A stretch of 16,270 bases of DNA from Candidatus Dormiibacterota bacterium (GCA_027451645.1 DAIDIX010000009.1:1-16270), one strand, 5' to 3'; counted from the stretch's first letter, positions 1 through 8,053 are shown. Program-made: numbers and translations. Notes: generated by a model from the letters alone, not told the origin.

Positions 1-404
1 TCGCCAAGGTCCTGAATGAGGCTCCCGCCAAGGGCAACATTGAGGAGCTGCATGCCTCTGCAGATGCCAAGACACGGAATGCCTCGGGCAATCGCTGCAT
101 GGACACAGGCAATTTCCCATTCATCCCGACTCACGTCGACTGAGCGGAGAAGCTCGGAAGGATGCTCGTGGTACCAGAAGGGATGGACATCCCCGCCTCC
201 CATGAGCACAACACCTGCAGCTTCCCTGAGTATCTCTGTCGCACGTGCCTCGTCATCATTGATGGGGATCGCCTGGACACCTGCACCTGCCCGCTCAAGC
301 GCAGACGTATACCGTTCCACGATCTCATGGATGGAAACATCCCCTTGAGATTCGCCATCCTCATCAGTACGCAGCAGCAGTGCTATGGTCGGACGGATCT
401 CCAC
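1..404 (-). CDS. Class I glutamine amidotransferase, PuuD / peptidase C26-like, C-terminus outside window
   Basis: Reading leftward from a GTG at 404, 134 codons are open to the window edge. The protein carries the gamma-glutamyl-GABA hydrolase pattern: a GVVLMGGGDVHP oxyanion-type strand and loop (about residues 64-75), an RDEWE segment (93-97), and a nucleophile elbow GICRGMQ with Cys115, followed by NVALGGSLIQDL. Family members cleave gamma-glutamyl amides such as gamma-glutamyl-GABA in the cytosol; the true substrate here cannot be told. The catalytic His and Glu would lie in the missing part. The start is well fixed, because an in-frame TAA lies two codons upstream and no other start codon is close. 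It begins 6 bases after the clpC stop, so it is probably co-transcribed with clpC. No strong Shine-Dalgarno site is seen, so translation may depend on termination of clpC. Confidence 0.88.
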   Translation of the reverse strand, partial: MEIRPTIALLLRTDEDGESQGDVSIHEIVERYTSALERAGAGVQAIPINDDEARATEILREAAGVVLMGGGDVHPFWYHEHPSELLRSVDVSRDEWEIACVHAAIARGIPCLGICRGMQLLNVALGGSLIQDLG

Positions 405-410
405 GTGTTA

Positions 411-2939
411 CTACTCGCTTGTTGTCGATGAGGCAGCTGTGGGAGCAGGTACGTCTGCCTTCTCCTTCTTCTCCTTCTTTGCCACAACATGCGGAGCAAT
501 GGAGATGGAGAAGTTCTCATCCTTGTAGTCAATGACGACAGTGTCTCCAGGCTGGTGCTTCATGCGGAGGAGCTGCTCGCTGAGAGGATCCTCGATTCGC
601 CTCTGGATCACACGGCGAAGTGGCCGTGCTCCATAGAGCTTGTCAAAACCTTCTTCCACAAGCTGCTTCTTCGCCTCTTGGGTGATCGAGAATTCAAGCT
701 CCTGTGAAGCACTGAGGTTCTTCTCCACCTTTCCGAGCATGAGATCGACAATCTCGAGCATCTGCTCCATATCGAGACGGTGGAAAATGACTACAGCATC
801 GACACGGTTGAGGAATTCCGGCCTGAACGACTTCTTCAGCTCGTCCATGATCATGTCCCGCATCTTCGTATGCTCAGTAGATGTCGTCTTGTCATCCGGC
901 ACTGCAGGCTGGAACCCAAGACCGATAGTCGGCTTGAGCTGGGATACTCCGACATTGCTCGTCATGATGATGATCGTGTTCGAGAAGTTGACAGCCTTGC
1001 CCTTCGCATCACTGAGACGTCCGTCTTCCAGAATCTGCAAAAGCATGTTGAAGACCTCAGGATGTGCCTTCTCAATCTCGTCAAACAGTACGACACTGTA
1101 TGGCCTGCGCCGGACGGCCTCCGTGAGCTGTCCACCTTCGTCATAGCCAACATATCCTGGTGGCGAGCCGACAAGACGGGCAGTCGAGTGGCGCTCCATG
1201 AACTCGCTCATGTCAAGGCGGATGATTGCATCCTCATCATCGAAAAGGAATGAAGCAAGCGCCCTGGCAAGCTCAGTCTTTCCAACGCCAGTTGGTCCGA
1301 GGAACATGAACGAACCGATAGGACGCTTTGGATCCTTGAGACCAGCACGTGCCCTGCGCACTGCCTGGGAGATAACCTTGATGGCATCATCCTGGCCAAT
1401 GATCCTCCTGTGCAGTTCCTCTTCCATGTTGAGAAGCCGAGCGGACTCCTCTTCCACCAGTCGAGACACAGGAACGCCAGTCCACGATGAAACGATATCC
1501 GCAACATGCTCTTCATTCACATCAGGTACTGTTGCACCAAGCTCATCACGCCACTGCATCTCGAGGGATACGTACTCCTCCTTGAGTGTCTTCTCACGCT
1601 CGCGAAGCTTCGAGGCTTCCTCATACTCGTGGCGCTCCACAGCATCATCCTTCTCAACCTGTAGCTCGCGTATCTCCTTCTGCATCTCGCGAAGGTTTTC
1701 CGGAGTTGTGGTGAGCTTCATGCGAACACGCGCACTTGCTTCATCAATGAGGTCGATTGCCTTGTCAGGAAGTGACCGGTCATTGACATACCGCACACTG
1801 AGATTCGCTGCAGCATCAAGTGCATCATCAGTGATATGTACGCGGTGATGCTTCTCGTACAGCGGTCGGACTCCCTTGAGAATCTGGATTGTCTCCTCAA
1901 GACTTGGCTCATCAACGAACACTGGCTGGAACCTGCGCTCAAGGGCAGCATCCTTCTCGATGTACTTTCTGTATTCATTGAGCGTAGTAGCACCAATGCA
2001 CTGGATTTCTCCACGTGCGAGTGCTGGCTTGAGGATATTCGCAGCATCGATCGCACCCTCAGCAGCTCCTGCACCGACGAGCGTATGCAGCTCATCTATG
2101 AATAGGATGACTTCACGGGACTGGCGGATCTCATCAAGGATCTTCTTCAGCCGTTCCTCGAACTCTCCACGGTACTTCGTACCTGCGACGAGTGCACCCA
2201 TGTCAAGGGTGAGCACACGCTTTCCCATGAGAGATTCAGGAATGTTTCCCATGATGATCTGCTGGGCGAGGCCCTCGGCAATGGCAGTTTTGCCAACACC
2301 AGGCTCTCCAATGAGTGCAGGATTGTTCTTTGTCCTGCGGCTCAGGATCTGGATGACACGCTCAATTTCCGATGCCCTTCCAATGACTGGATCAAGGGTG
2401 TTCTTCTGGGCAAGCTCCGTGAGGTCCCTGCAGAACTGGTCAAGAAGCGGTGTCTTTGTCGGCTTCTTCGGAGTGTCCCTGGACTCCTCCTCGATACCTG
2501 ATTCATGCAGCAGCCGCTCAATCTCTGCACGTGCCTTGTCGAGTGTGACTCCAAGGTCCTCAAGCACATGCGCTGCTATCCCCTCACCCTCGATGAGGAG
2601 TCCAAGAAGGAGATGCTCAGTGCCAACATAGTTGTTTCCCATCCGGCGGGCTTCTTCGAAGGCAATCTCGATGACCTTTTTCACTCGCGATGTCGGAATG
2701 ATCTGCTGGATGATGATCCGCTCATTGCGACCAAGAACCGACTCAATGGTGCTCCGGACCTTGTTGATCTCGATACCGAGATTGTTCAGGGCCTTTGCAG
2801 CAAGTCCTTCACCTTCACGAAGCAGGCCCAAGAGAAGATGCTCTGTCCCGATATATGAGTGGTGGGAACGCTCGGCCTCTTCCTGGGCGAGTGTCAGAAC
2901 TTTCTTCGCTCGGTCTGTAAACCGCTCGAATGGATACAC
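411..2939 (-). CDS. clpC: ATP-dependent Clp protease ATP-binding subunit ClpC
   Basis: This is an 842-residue Hsp100 unfoldase that threads substrates into ClpP in the cytosol. Two Clp_N repeats cover about 1-145. The first AAA+ domain has Walker A GEPGVGKT at 211-218, Walker B ending IDE at 281-283 and the arginine pair of LERRF at 335-336. A UVR-type coiled middle segment lies near 415-460. The second AAA+ domain has GPTGVGKT at 548-555, VVLFDE at 616-621, TSN at 660-662 and sensor-2 GARPLRR at 770-776. The segment IGLGF at 672-676 sits where ClpC proteins carry the ClpP-docking loop. The middle segment marks it as ClpC and not ClpA; the short linker rules out ClpB. Start is GTG with an ideal AGGAGG seven bases upstream. 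The last 25 residues are a lysine-rich then Ser/Thr/Pro-rich tail. It lies 111 bp after rpsA, with the same orientation, and the adaptor gene clpS is on the other side of rpsA. Confidence 0.97.
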   Translation of the reverse strand: MYPFERFTDRAKKVLTLAQEEAERSHHSYIGTEHLLLGLLREGEGLAAKALNNLGIEINKVRSTIESVLGRNERIIIQQIIPTSRVKKVIEIAFEEARRMGNNYVGTEHLLLGLLIEGEGIAAHVLEDLGVTLDKARAEIERLLHESGIEEESRDTPKKPTKTPLLDQFCRDLTELAQKNTLDPVIGRASEIERVIQILSRRTKNNPALIGEPGVGKTAIAEGLAQQIIMGNIPESLMGKRVLTLDMGALVAGTKYRGEFEERLKKILDEIRQSREVILFIDELHTLVGAGAAEGAIDAANILKPALARGEIQCIGATTLNEYRKYIEKDAALERRFQPVFVDEPSLEETIQILKGVRPLYEKHHRVHITDDALDAAANLSVRYVNDRSLPDKAIDLIDEASARVRMKLTTTPENLREMQKEIRELQVEKDDAVERHEYEEASKLREREKTLKEEYVSLEMQWRDELGATVPDVNEEHVADIVSSWTGVPVSRLVEEESARLLNMEEELHRRIIGQDDAIKVISQAVRRARAGLKDPKRPIGSFMFLGPTGVGKTELARALASFLFDDEDAIIRLDMSEFMERHSTARLVGSPPGYVGYDEGGQLTEAVRRRPYSVVLFDEIEKAHPEVFNMLLQILEDGRLSDAKGKAVNFSNTIIIMTSNVGVSQLKPTIGLGFQPAVPDDKTTSTEHTKMRDMIMDELKKSFRPEFLNRVDAVVIFHRLDMEQMLEIVDLMLGKVEKNLSASQELEFSITQEAKKQLVEEGFDKLYGARPLRRVIQRRIEDPLSEQLLRMKHQPGDTVVIDYKDENFSISIAPHVVAKKEKKEKADVPAPTAASSTTSE

Positions 2940-3022
2940 TATGGAACCTCCTACGCTGCTACACGCACGTCCGTGCCTACAGCAATTATGCCCACCGTTT
3001 CTCGAAGTGAATCATCTCGCAG

Positions 3023-3042
3023 ACATCTTGGCATAGAGATGT
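3023..3042. repeat. Small inverted repeat behind rpsA
   Basis: Perfect arms ACATCT and AGATGT (3023-3028 and 3037-3042) are separated by 8 bases, just downstream of the rpsA stop in the 111-bp rpsA-clpC gap. No run of T follows on the minus strand, so this is not a classical intrinsic terminator. It could be an RNA processing hairpin or chance. Confidence 0.3.
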
Positions 3043-3050
3043 GAGAAATG

Positions 3051-4262
3051 TCACTCTTCCACATCGGCTTCGTCGTTCCCCCCGACAGTCTCAAGTTCTC
3101 CAGCTGGCTCAGATTCCTCAGATTTGTCCTCGTCCTTCTCTTCCAGTTCAGGTGAAGAGAATTCGAAGGTTGCACCTTCTTCAAGTTCTGGTCCGCTCTG
3201 GAGCTGCCGCAGTGACAGGCTGATGCGCCTGCGTTCCTTGTCTGCATTGAGCACCATGACCTGCAGCTTCTGACCAATGTCGATGATGTCCTCTGCACGC
3301 TCGACATGGTCCCATGACATTTCAGAGATGTGAAGAAGTCCCTCAACGCCATCCGAAAGCTGAAGGAAGGCTCCGTACTTCTTGATCTTCGTGACTTCTC
3401 CATCCACGATCTTGCCAGGCGGGAAGTAGTCATCAATGTCTGCCCATGGATCCGAACTCATCTGGCGGAGGCTGAGGCTGATGCGGTTGAGCTCGGGATC
3501 CAGCTTGATCACCTTCACTGTAACCTCATCCCCAATCGCAAGCACATCGCTGACATTTGTCACCCTGTCCCATGACAGCTCACTGATGTGAATGAGACCG
3601 TCAGCACCACCAAGGTTGATGAACGCACCATATGAGGTGAGTCCGCTCACTGATCCCGTAACAACGTCGCCAAGGTGAAGCTTTTCGAAGAGCTCAACCC
3701 GCTGACGTGCACGGTCCTCCTCCTCAGCTACTCGCTGGGAGACAATGAGACGGTTCCGCTTGCGGTTCACTTCAAGAATCTTTACAGGAATCTTCGTGCT
3801 TACGAGATCTGCGAGGTTGCCAGTGAACTGGCGAGAAACCTGGCTGCTCGGGAGGAATCCACGTATGCCAAGCACATTGACAATAAGGCCGCCCTTGTTC
3901 TGCTCGCGCACTTCCGCATCGACCACCTCGCCATCCGACTCCTTCTCCGCAATCATCTGCCAGAAGGTCTCTGTCCGTGCCTTCTTGAGGCTGAGGATGA
4001 CGTTGCCCTCTTCATTCTCCGGTTCCACGACATACACCTTGATGGTGTCGCCTGTGTTGAGAACAATAGGTCCTTCGCCACGCACGACGACGAGTTCCCG
4101 ATTTGAAATCAGCCCCTCAGCTTTCGCTCCAATATCGACAAGAACCTCATCTGGGTCGATCCGGACAACTGTTCCATCAACGATATCTCCGTGAGCAAGA
4201 ATGCGAAATGACTGCTCCTCCTGCTCAAGGAGCTGCTCCATAGTTGTTGCTTCTTCTACCAC
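3051..4262 (-). CDS. rpsA: Small-subunit ribosomal protein S1 (four S1 domains)
   Basis: This 403-residue protein has four S1 RNA-binding domains at about 24-93, 109-176, 195-265 and 282-350. Domains 3 and 4 show the strongest signature, SYGAFINLGGADGLIHISELSWD and the matching KYGAFLQLSDGVEGLLHISEMSWD block. Family members bind mRNA and help it onto the 30S subunit. The last 50 residues are a strongly acidic disordered tail. Four domains fit Gram-positive and actinobacterial S1, which are usually somewhat longer, rather than the six-domain proteobacterial form. Start is GTG at 4262, with GGGAG ten bases upstream; an internal ATG at codon 8 is a weaker option. It is the first gene of the leftward rpsA-clpC-amidotransferase series and is divergent from the zinc-ribbon/clpS group. 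Confidence 0.93.
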   Translation of the reverse strand: MVEEATTMEQLLEQEEQSFRILAHGDIVDGTVVRIDPDEVLVDIGAKAEGLISNRELVVVRGEGPIVLNTGDTIKVYVVEPENEEGNVILSLKKARTETFWQMIAEKESDGEVVDAEVREQNKGGLIVNVLGIRGFLPSSQVSRQFTGNLADLVSTKIPVKILEVNRKRNRLIVSQRVAEEEDRARQRVELFEKLHLGDVVTGSVSGLTSYGAFINLGGADGLIHISELSWDRVTNVSDVLAIGDEVTVKVIKLDPELNRISLSLRQMSSDPWADIDDYFPPGKIVDGEVTKIKKYGAFLQLSDGVEGLLHISEMSWDHVERAEDIIDIGQKLQVMVLNADKERRRISLSLRQLQSGPELEEGATFEFSSPELEEKDEDKSEESEPAGELETVGGNDEADVEE

Positions 4263-4456
4263 GAGTCAGAGACTCCCATGCCCATGTTGATTGGTAAATG
4301 GCGCATTCAAGGGCGGAACACGCTTTCATCTATCATCCCTCAACCAGCCTCCGATCTGCATTTCCGCTGCATTCACATAACCGGGGAGGGATCGTTACAG
4401 GACCATAACATATCGTCAGTCCGACGTCATGGGTTGCATGAGACGCTTGGTGAGCT

Positions 4457-4669
4457 ATGAGAATCACTATCACCTGTGAAGAATGCGGCGCAAAACATCT
4501 CCTAGAACGTCCGATCTCCGAACCTGGACCGATCTGGATCGTTTGTCATCGTTGCGAAATGCCTCTGCAGGCTGTCCTCTCGTTTCCCGACCCGGTTCCA
4601 ACCGCTGTGTCGCAGGCGTGGGGTGCCATCATAGACTTTCCCCAGAAGTCATCGCCCATGTCCCAGTGA
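4457..4669 (+). CDS. Small zinc-ribbon protein
   Basis: This is a 70-residue protein with two CxxC knuckles, Cys7/Cys10 and Cys30/Cys33, spaced as in a single rubredoxin-like zinc ribbon; the rest (35-70) has no recognisable domain. Function is unknown. A stop codon lies two codons upstream, so the ATG at 4457 is the first possible start. A GGTGAG stretch ends only two bases before the ATG, too close for a normal ribosome-binding site, so the start is less certain than the frame. It leads a rightward group with clpS and the DUF2017-like gene, 87 bp before the preferred clpS start, and is divergent from rpsA across 194 bp. Zinc-ribbon proteins of this size often bind nucleic acid or act as subunits of larger complexes, but nothing here decides. 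Confidence 0.6.
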   Translation: MRITITCEECGAKHLLERPISEPGPIWIVCHRCEMPLQAVLSFPDPVPTAVSQAWGAIIDFPQKSSPMSQ

Positions 4670-4756
4670 TTCTCCTGGTCAGCACACTGGATACTCCCTC
4701 ACCCTGCTGGTGACAGATTCTGCAGCATGATACGATATCCGCAGGAGATCGAGGAC

Positions 4757-5050
4757 ATGGCACCAGTCGTTGAGCAGCAACCCGCAACAACACACTCCCC
4801 TGCAAAGGCACGCCAGCATGACCACGGCTGGAATGTTGTTGTCTGGAATGATCCTGTCACTCTCATGAGCTATGTCGTGCTCGTCTTCCGACGGCTCTTC
4901 GGCTTTGACCAGGCAACAGCAACGAACCTGATGCTCCAGGTGCACAATGAGGGAAAGGCAGTAGTCGCCACCCAGCCCCGGGAACAGGCCGAGGTATCCG
5001 TGGCACGGCTCCATGCCTTTGGACTTCAGGCAACGCTGGCACGAGCATAA
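4757..5050 (+). CDS. clpS: ATP-dependent Clp protease adaptor ClpS
   Basis: ClpS binds N-degron substrates and the N-domain of ClpA/ClpC and delivers them for degradation. The core begins at GWNVVVWNDPVTLMSYV, with the ND pair of the substrate pocket, followed by the FGFDQATATNLMLQVHNEGKAVV helix and a REQAEV...LHAFGL end, all typical of ClpS. I prefer the ATG at 4757 (97 residues), which has AGGAG nine bases upstream; a longer form from ATG 4727 has no good ribosome-binding site. The first 25 residues are a flexible His/Gln/Pro-rich tail, as usual for the ClpS N-terminal extension. The following DUF2017-like gene starts nine bases after the stop. The partner unfoldase gene clpC lies 1.8 kb away on the other strand. 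Confidence 0.95.
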   Translation: MAPVVEQQPATTHSPAKARQHDHGWNVVVWNDPVTLMSYVVLVFRRLFGFDQATATNLMLQVHNEGKAVVATQPREQAEVSVARLHAFGLQATLARA

Positions 5051-5059
5051 CGGACGACT

Positions 5060-5512
5060 GTGGCATCGATTCAACGACGAGAGGGACGCATCCGGCTCAC
5101 CATTGACCACGATGAGCAGATGGCAATATACACGATCATCCAGCACCTTACGCGGAAGCTGGGAAAGTCGTGGGACCCTCCAACAGGAGCCTATGCCGAA
5201 CCTGGGCTGCAGGAGGAGTATGACAAGTGGGTCACTCCTGCACTTGCTGCAACACGAGCAGCAGAGATCTCGCATGTGGCAGATATCTTCGCAAAGACCA
5301 CTCCGCCCATAGAGCTCACAGATGACGATGCCCTCATTTTCATCCGGGTTCTCAACCTCCTGCGCCATGTTGCTGCAGCAGAGATGGGGATAACGGATGA
5401 ATCGTGGAGTACTGACGAGAGTCTCGAAGCGAGGCACGAGTCCGAATATCGGATGCTCATGGTCCTCGGATGGATCGAGGAAGAAATCGTCAATGCACTC
5501 GAAAGCTGGTGA
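5060..5512 (+). CDS. DUF2017-like protein, clpS-linked
   Basis: This is a 150-residue protein starting at GTG, with a modest GGA six bases before it. It is mostly helical and acidic, without signal peptide or membrane segment. Its size, its ending in a long helix (LMVLGWIEEEIVNAL) and its position right after clpS match the actinobacterial DUF2017 family, whose members are regularly encoded next to clpS. The molecular role of that family is not known to me; the linkage suggests a part in Clp-dependent proteolysis or N-degron recognition, which is inference. Its end nearly touches the end of the convergent hydroxylase gene (5512 against 5516), leaving no room for a terminator between them. Confidence 0.8.
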   Translation: MASIQRREGRIRLTIDHDEQMAIYTIIQHLTRKLGKSWDPPTGAYAEPGLQEEYDKWVTPALAATRAAEISHVADIFAKTTPPIELTDDDALIFIRVLNLLRHVAAAEMGITDESWSTDESLEARHESEYRMLMVLGWIEEEIVNALESW

Positions 5513-5515
5513 CAG

Positions 5516-6412
5516 CTACTCCTCAGTTGCTGGAGTGCCCTGTGTCAGCGATGCAAAAACGCTGTCATCGTACGTCGAGTAGAATGCCATGAGACGGTCG
5601 TACAGTTCATCCATTGACGATACGGAATAGAGCAGTGGCTGGTAGTGAGTGATGTCGTACTCCATCCGCCCCATCTCCCGAAAATCGAGTGGCCGTATCC
5701 TTGCCTGCTGGAACACATCGAGTTCACCAAAGGATGAGAGAATGCCAGCGCCATACGCCTTGGGCTCTCCACCTTCATGGATCACGCCAAACTCCATCGT
5801 GAACCAGAACACGCGGGAAAGAAACTCGAGAGCCTCTCGACTCTTCGTCCGGAGCACTGCCTTTCCCACTTCATCGTAGATGGCAGCAAACGTGTCATTC
5901 GAAAGTTGGTTTGCATGGCCAATGACTTCGTGGATGATATCCGGCTCTGGCGTGTAGAGCGGAACGGAATGATGTCGTATGTACTGAGTGGAGAAGAACA
6001 TGTGACTCGCAAAGGAACTGTAAAACTCCCTGAGTGGAGCAAGCCCTGCAACAGGCTGATACTCAAATCCTGTTATGGGACTAAGGTGACGGGTAACCTC
6101 ATCGAGCTGGGGAATGTGATCCGAGGGCAGCTGAAGTGCCTCCTTGCCCTCAAGAAATGCTGCGCACGCATACTGGTCATGCTTGGGCACAAGCTCCTTC
6201 GAGACTATTTGCCATACTCCATGTTCGACATCGGTGTATTCGACATTGGGTATGGGATCTCCAGGTGCATGCCCCACGGAAAGCGAGGCAATCTCATTCC
6301 TGCGTGCCCGGTATGCTGGATCAGCGAATCCCGGATGGTCGTCGGACAACTGAACGACGACTGTTCCGTCTTCTGCTGCAACTACGGGCGAGTATCCACT
6401 CTTCGAAGCCAT
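5516..6412 (-). CDS. Biopterin-dependent aromatic amino acid hydroxylase (phenylalanine 4-monooxygenase-like)
   Basis: Family enzymes hydroxylate Phe, Tyr or Trp using O2, non-haem iron and a tetrahydropterin. The catalytic domain is complete: QYIRHHSVPLYTPEPD, then the iron ligands in HEVIGH (His161 and His166 counted from the ATG at 6412) and the Glu of FTMEFG (Glu207), followed by KAYGAGILSSFGE. About 300 residues is the usual length for the single-domain bacterial enzyme without a regulatory ACT domain. Phe is the likeliest substrate, but it cannot be fixed by eye. Three starts are possible: GTG 6448 without ribosome-binding site, ATG 6424, and ATG 6412. A promoter-like pair just upstream would start transcription inside the GTG 6448 extension, and GGGGGA lies 12 bases before ATG 6412, so I chose 6412. 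A small membrane-protein gene precedes it on the same strand. Confidence 0.92.
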   Translation of the reverse strand: MASKSGYSPVVAAEDGTVVVQLSDDHPGFADPAYRARRNEIASLSVGHAPGDPIPNVEYTDVEHGVWQIVSKELVPKHDQYACAAFLEGKEALQLPSDHIPQLDEVTRHLSPITGFEYQPVAGLAPLREFYSSFASHMFFSTQYIRHHSVPLYTPEPDIIHEVIGHANQLSNDTFAAIYDEVGKAVLRTKSREALEFLSRVFWFTMEFGVIHEGGEPKAYGAGILSSFGELDVFQQARIRPLDFREMGRMEYDITHYQPLLYSVSSMDELYDRLMAFYSTYDDSVFASLTQGTPATEE

Positions 6413-6450
6413 GATCTGCTGCATTCCCCCACGTCCAACCAGACGCACTC

Positions 6451-6480
6451 ATTATTGCGCAACTCACCATGGAGTGCCAG
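6451..6480 (-). promoter_or_regulatory. Possible promoter of the hydroxylase gene
   Basis: On the minus strand a -35-like CTGGCA (6475-6480) and a -10-like AATAAT (6451-6456, five of six consensus bases) are 18 bases apart. Transcription would begin near 6444, downstream of the GTG at 6448, which argues for a shorter hydroxylase start. Read by eye only. Confidence 0.35.
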
Positions 6481-6519
6481 TGAGGACACCGTACCGTAAC
6501 TCTCGGACATGGAGCAACT

Positions 6520-7140
6520 TCAGAAATCGATGGAATGCTCGCCACGTCCCCTGAGGGCTATTCTTGGTCGATTGGGGATACCGGAACTTCTCCCTGTTCC
6601 CCGTGCAGCAGAAGGAACTCCATGCTTTTCCATGGCACTGTTATGCTGCCCCTGGTCCCGGGATGGCAAACTCATATTCCGGCTTTTCTCAGGAATGCCT
6701 CCTCCCTTCGGAGTACTGCCTCCTGTGGTCCGAACTCCGAGCTGATGGACCCCTTCGATTGCGCCAGTGAGAGCGAGTACAGGAAGCGGCACAAGACACG
6801 CAGCTCCCCATGCAACCAGTCCTGCCATGACAAGGGCAGCAGAGCCGAGTGAACCCAGTGCACCCAGCATGCCATACCCCACATACGACACTGCACACTG
6901 AGCAGCAGCCCTCGTCTTCGCACGGAAACCTCGAGCATTCTCGTATGCATCCTCAGCACGCTTCCAGGCAGGCGGATTCATGGGAAGCAATCCGCCATCA
7001 AGGGCGCAGAGTCCCCGAGCCCGGAGACCCTCTACGCACCATTCACCTGGCCGCACAACCTTCACTGCCTGCCGGACATATGCACCGTACAGCTTCACAA
7101 CTTTCGTGGAACCAGAAAGTACGGGAACCTTTGTGGTCAT
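6520..7140 (-). CDS. Uncharacterised membrane protein
   Basis: This is a 206-residue protein of no family I recognise. Residues 1-80 are soluble and basic, about 83-127 form a hydrophobic stretch rich in Ala, Gly and Leu long enough for a two-helix hairpin, and about 140-206 are a Gly/Ser/Arg/Pro-rich, probably disordered tail. The first ATG (7149) directly abuts GGGAG with no spacer; the ATG at 7140 lies nine bases after the same GGGAG, so I take 7140. It begins 34 bases after the nadC-like stop and precedes the hydroxylase gene, all on the same strand, so it is likely part of that leftward operon. The low-complexity tail makes the C-terminal half weakly constrained. Confidence 0.6.
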   Translation of the reverse strand: MTTKVPVLSGSTKVVKLYGAYVRQAVKVVRPGEWCVEGLRARGLCALDGGLLPMNPPAWKRAEDAYENARGFRAKTRAAAQCAVSYVGYGMLGALGSLGSAALVMAGLVAWGAACLVPLPVLALTGAIEGVHQLGVRTTGGSTPKGGGIPEKSRNMSLPSRDQGQHNSAMEKHGVPSAARGTGRSSGIPNRPRIALRGRGEHSIDF

Positions 7141-7174
7141 AGACGACATCTCCCTGAAGATGGCAGCGGGCCGT

Positions 7175-8053
7175 CTAGTAGCGGCTCAGCTTCATCGTCA
7201 TCTCAAGGGCAGTTGCACCGTGAACAAGTGCACCAACGTTGATGTAGTTCACGCCTGCAAGCGCGTACGCACGTGCACCTGCGGGAGGAATTGGGCCAGA
7301 GACCTCAACAACTGCCTGACCACGAATGATCTGCATGGCCTGGCGAACCTGTCCTGGTGCGAAGTTGCTCAGGATGACCCACGTTGCCTTCTCCGTGAGG
7401 GCATGCTCAAGTTCCTGCATGTTCGTCACTTCCACTGTGATCTCCCGCTCCGGATACATTTTGCGGAGTGTCCTGAGTGGTGACCCTACACCATTCGAGA
7501 GTACGAGATGACTGTCGCGGATAACGACAGCATCATAGAGTCCCATGCGGATGCTGGAAGCTCCCCCCATGCGTGCAGCATAGAGTTCAAGACTTCTCAT
7601 TCCTGGAGTGGTTTTCCGGGTTGTGATGATGGAGGCATTCGTGTTCTCCACAGCCTTCACGTACTTCGCTGTCATTGAAGCGATGCCACTGAGGTGCTGG
7701 AAAAAGTTCATTGCTACCCGCTGCGCCTTCAGCATGCTCCGCGCAGGACCGAACATTCTCGCGACAATCTGCTCTTCCTGGACCTTCTCACCATCGACAA
7801 CTTTTCCATCAAACTGGAGCTTGTCATCGACATAGGCGAACACCCGTTCCATGACAGGAAGACCTGCCACGACTCCATCCTGCAGACACACCACCTTGCC
7901 CCGACAGGTCATGTCCTCGGGAACGATGGCATCAGTTGTCACATCTCCCGGTCCTACATCCTCGCTGAGGGCACGTTCGATGGCTGCATCGACGACCTCA
8001 GGAGACAAAGATTCTGTCAGAGACTCAAGTGCGGTAACTGCTGTAGTGGACAA
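7175..8053 (-). CDS. NadC-family (quinolinate phosphoribosyltransferase fold) protein with altered active site
   Basis: This 292-residue protein aligns along its whole length with nicotinate-nucleotide pyrophosphorylase, which makes nicotinate mononucleotide from quinolinate and PRPP. Conserved blocks are ERALSEDVGPGDVT (26-39), QRVAMNFFQHLSGIA (111-125), TRKTTPGMR (145-153) and INVGAL (271-276). Key positions differ from the classical enzyme: the Asp before TRKT is Thr144, the His of NHRxGL is Ile168, the Lys of IKDNH is Arg179, the Asp of LDNF is Ser229, and SGG is SGP (252-254). Arg112, Arg146, Lys147, Arg169 and Glu208 are kept. The start is TTG with GGAGGA six bases upstream. No nadA or nadB is nearby. 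It may be a non-canonical or catalytically dead paralogue; calling it NAD synthesis would be unsafe. Confidence 0.85.
   Translation of the reverse strand: MSTTAVTALESLTESLSPEVVDAAIERALSEDVGPGDVTTDAIVPEDMTCRGKVVCLQDGVVAGLPVMERVFAYVDDKLQFDGKVVDGEKVQEEQIVARMFGPARSMLKAQRVAMNFFQHLSGIASMTAKYVKAVENTNASIITTRKTTPGMRSLELYAARMGGASSIRMGLYDAVVIRDSHLVLSNGVGSPLRTLRKMYPEREITVEVTNMQELEHALTEKATWVILSNFAPGQVRQAMQIIRGQAVVEVSGPIPPAGARAYALAGVNYINVGALVHGATALEMTMKLSRY

Noticed and set aside
3023..3042. Hairpin behind rpsA as an intrinsic terminator
   Set aside because: The stem is short and AT-rich and no T run follows on the minus strand.
2940..3050. Heat-shock operator (CIRCE or CtsR type) before clpC
   Set aside because: Neither the TTAGCACTC inverted repeat nor the CtsR heptad direct repeat is present in the rpsA-clpC gap.
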